Assembly: GCA_900546685.1 (NCBI GenBank)
Contig: UREB01000112.1
Location: 1 to 5,919, forward strand
Source of the DNA: an uncultured Eubacteriales bacterium
Lineage (GTDB): Bacteria > Bacillota > Clostridia > Christensenellales > QAND01
Direction of reading: 5' to 3'
DNA: 5,919 nt
In this document: positions 5,080-5,919 of the stretch, in pieces
Numbering within the stretch: position 1 is the stretch's first letter
Layout of the letters: each line of letters begins with the position of its first letter
Made by a program: the position numbers and the translations under genes
Notes under the pieces: model-generated
Databases searched by the model: none
What the model saw: only the letters and a program-made list of their open reading frames with translations
What the model was told of the DNA's origin: nothing

Positions 5080-5919
5080 ATGTCACAACGCAATCTTACT
5101 ATGATGACAGATCTTTACCAGCTTACGATGATGCATGGGCATTTTATGAGAAATGCAAAAGAAGAGGCGGTTTTTGATCTGTTTTTCCGGGAGCCTACAG
5201 GAAACAGCAGCTATGCGATCGTTGCAGGGTTGGAGCAAGCCATAGAGTATATCCGCGATCTCAAGTTTACAGAAGAGGACATTGCCTACCTAGACGGCTT
5301 GCATCTTTTCTCGCAGGAATTTTTGGAGTACTTGAAAGATTTTTCTTTTACAGGCGACTTATATGCTATCCCGGAGGGAACGCCGGTATTTCCTGGCGAG
5401 CCGCTGATCCGCGTAAAAGCGCCTATTATGCAGGCGCAGTTGGTGGAAACGGCGCTGTTGACCATTGTAAATCACCAAACCCTGATTGCGACAAAAGCCA
5501 ACCGTGTTTGTTATGCGGCGGGAGAAAATGGTACTGTTATGGAATTTGGGCTGCGTAGGGCACAGGGGCCGGATGCTGGCATTTATGGGGCCAGGGCGGC
5601 GATGATTGGCGGCTGTGTGGGGACTTCCAATGTTTTGACGGGCAAAATGTTTGATATTCCGGTGCTGGGAACGCATGGACATAGCTGGGTTATGAGCTTT
5701 GATTCGGAGTTGGAGGCGTTCCGCGCCTATGCGGATACGTATCCGGATGCATGCTTACTGTTGGTAGACACTTACGATACCATTCGCCAGGGCATTCCCA
5801 ATGCCATCACTGTTTTCAAAGAACTGAGGGCCAAGGGGCATGAGCCGTTGGGCATTCGCATCGATTCTGGAGATTTGGCTTATTTATCTAAAAAGGCCAG
5901 AGCTATGCTGGATGAAGCA
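5080..5919 (+). CDS. pncB: Nicotinate phosphoribosyltransferase, 3' end missing
   Basis: 280 codons, open from the ATG at 5080 to the last base; a full-length Firmicute enzyme is close to 480-490 residues, so roughly the last two fifths are outside. The enzyme joins nicotinate to PRPP (with ATP hydrolysis) to give nicotinate mononucleotide, the entry of the Preiss-Handler salvage route to NAD, in the cytosol. Seen: the N-terminus LTMMTDLYQLTMMHGHF typical of the family; NHQTLIATKANRV; EFGLRRAQGPDAG (155-167), the (E/D)FGxRRAxG motif; GTHGHSWVMSF (197-207), where His201 fits the phosphorylated catalytic His; VDTYDT (229-234); and GIRIDSGDL (258-266) of the PRPP/nucleotide site. It starts five bases after lgt, with its ribosome site inside lgt, so it shares the lgt promoter. 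The pairing with lgt looks like housekeeping linkage and not a pathway link. Confidence 0.96.
   Translation, partial: MSQRNLTMMTDLYQLTMMHGHFMRNAKEEAVFDLFFREPTGNSSYAIVAGLEQAIEYIRDLKFTEEDIAYLDGLHLFSQEFLEYLKDFSFTGDLYAIPEGTPVFPGEPLIRVKAPIMQAQLVETALLTIVNHQTLIATKANRVCYAAGENGTVMEFGLRRAQGPDAGIYGARAAMIGGCVGTSNVLTGKMFDIPVLGTHGHSWVMSFDSELEAFRAYADTYPDACLLLVDTYDTIRQGIPNAITVFKELRAKGHEPLGIRIDSGDLAYLSKKARAMLDEA

Overview
The window reads as ordinary chromosomal DNA of a low-to-moderate GC Gram-positive bacterium, most likely a member of the Bacillota (Clostridia-like). The signs are strong purine-rich Shine-Dalgarno sites (AGGAGG type), a TTG start on lgt, a consensus sigma-A promoter, tight gene packing and protein sequences of Firmicute type. 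I cannot name the genus. No mobile element, CRISPR array, tRNA or rRNA gene was seen.

Left block (2-2931, + strand): three closely spaced genes read in one direction. They are a ROK-family regulator cut off at the left edge, a 466-residue protein with the aminopeptidase P/creatinase (M24, 'pita-bread') architecture, and a 182-residue NimA-like flavin-binding protein of the pyridoxamine-phosphate-oxidase superfamily. Gaps are 42 and 35 bases with a good ribosome site before each downstream gene, so they probably form one operon. It ends at a very clean 13-bp hairpin terminator (2934-2965). The first two proteins have both lost hallmark residues of their families: the ROK protein has no zinc/sugar motif, and the M24-like protein lacks most of the metal site.

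Middle block (2977-3990, - strand): one gene for a secreted lipoprotein of unrecognised function with a very acidic, tyrosine-rich C-terminal tail. It converges on the left block and shares the hairpin terminator with it.

Right block (4110-5919, + strand): a textbook promoter (TTGACA, 17 bases, GATAAT) and a leader of about 85 bases precede lgt (prolipoprotein diacylglyceryl transferase). Five bases after lgt comes a nicotinate phosphoribosyltransferase gene that runs off the right edge. Lgt is the enzyme that would lipidate the divergently encoded lipoprotein next door, although Lgt serves all lipoproteins of the cell. The longest stretch without a gene is 3991-4228, which holds the two divergent promoters and a possible six-codon leader ORF.

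Nothing here proves a new system. The best candidate for something undescribed is the ROK / M24-like / NimA-like trio, whose two degenerate enzyme-fold proteins suggest a sensing, binding or altered-chemistry role.
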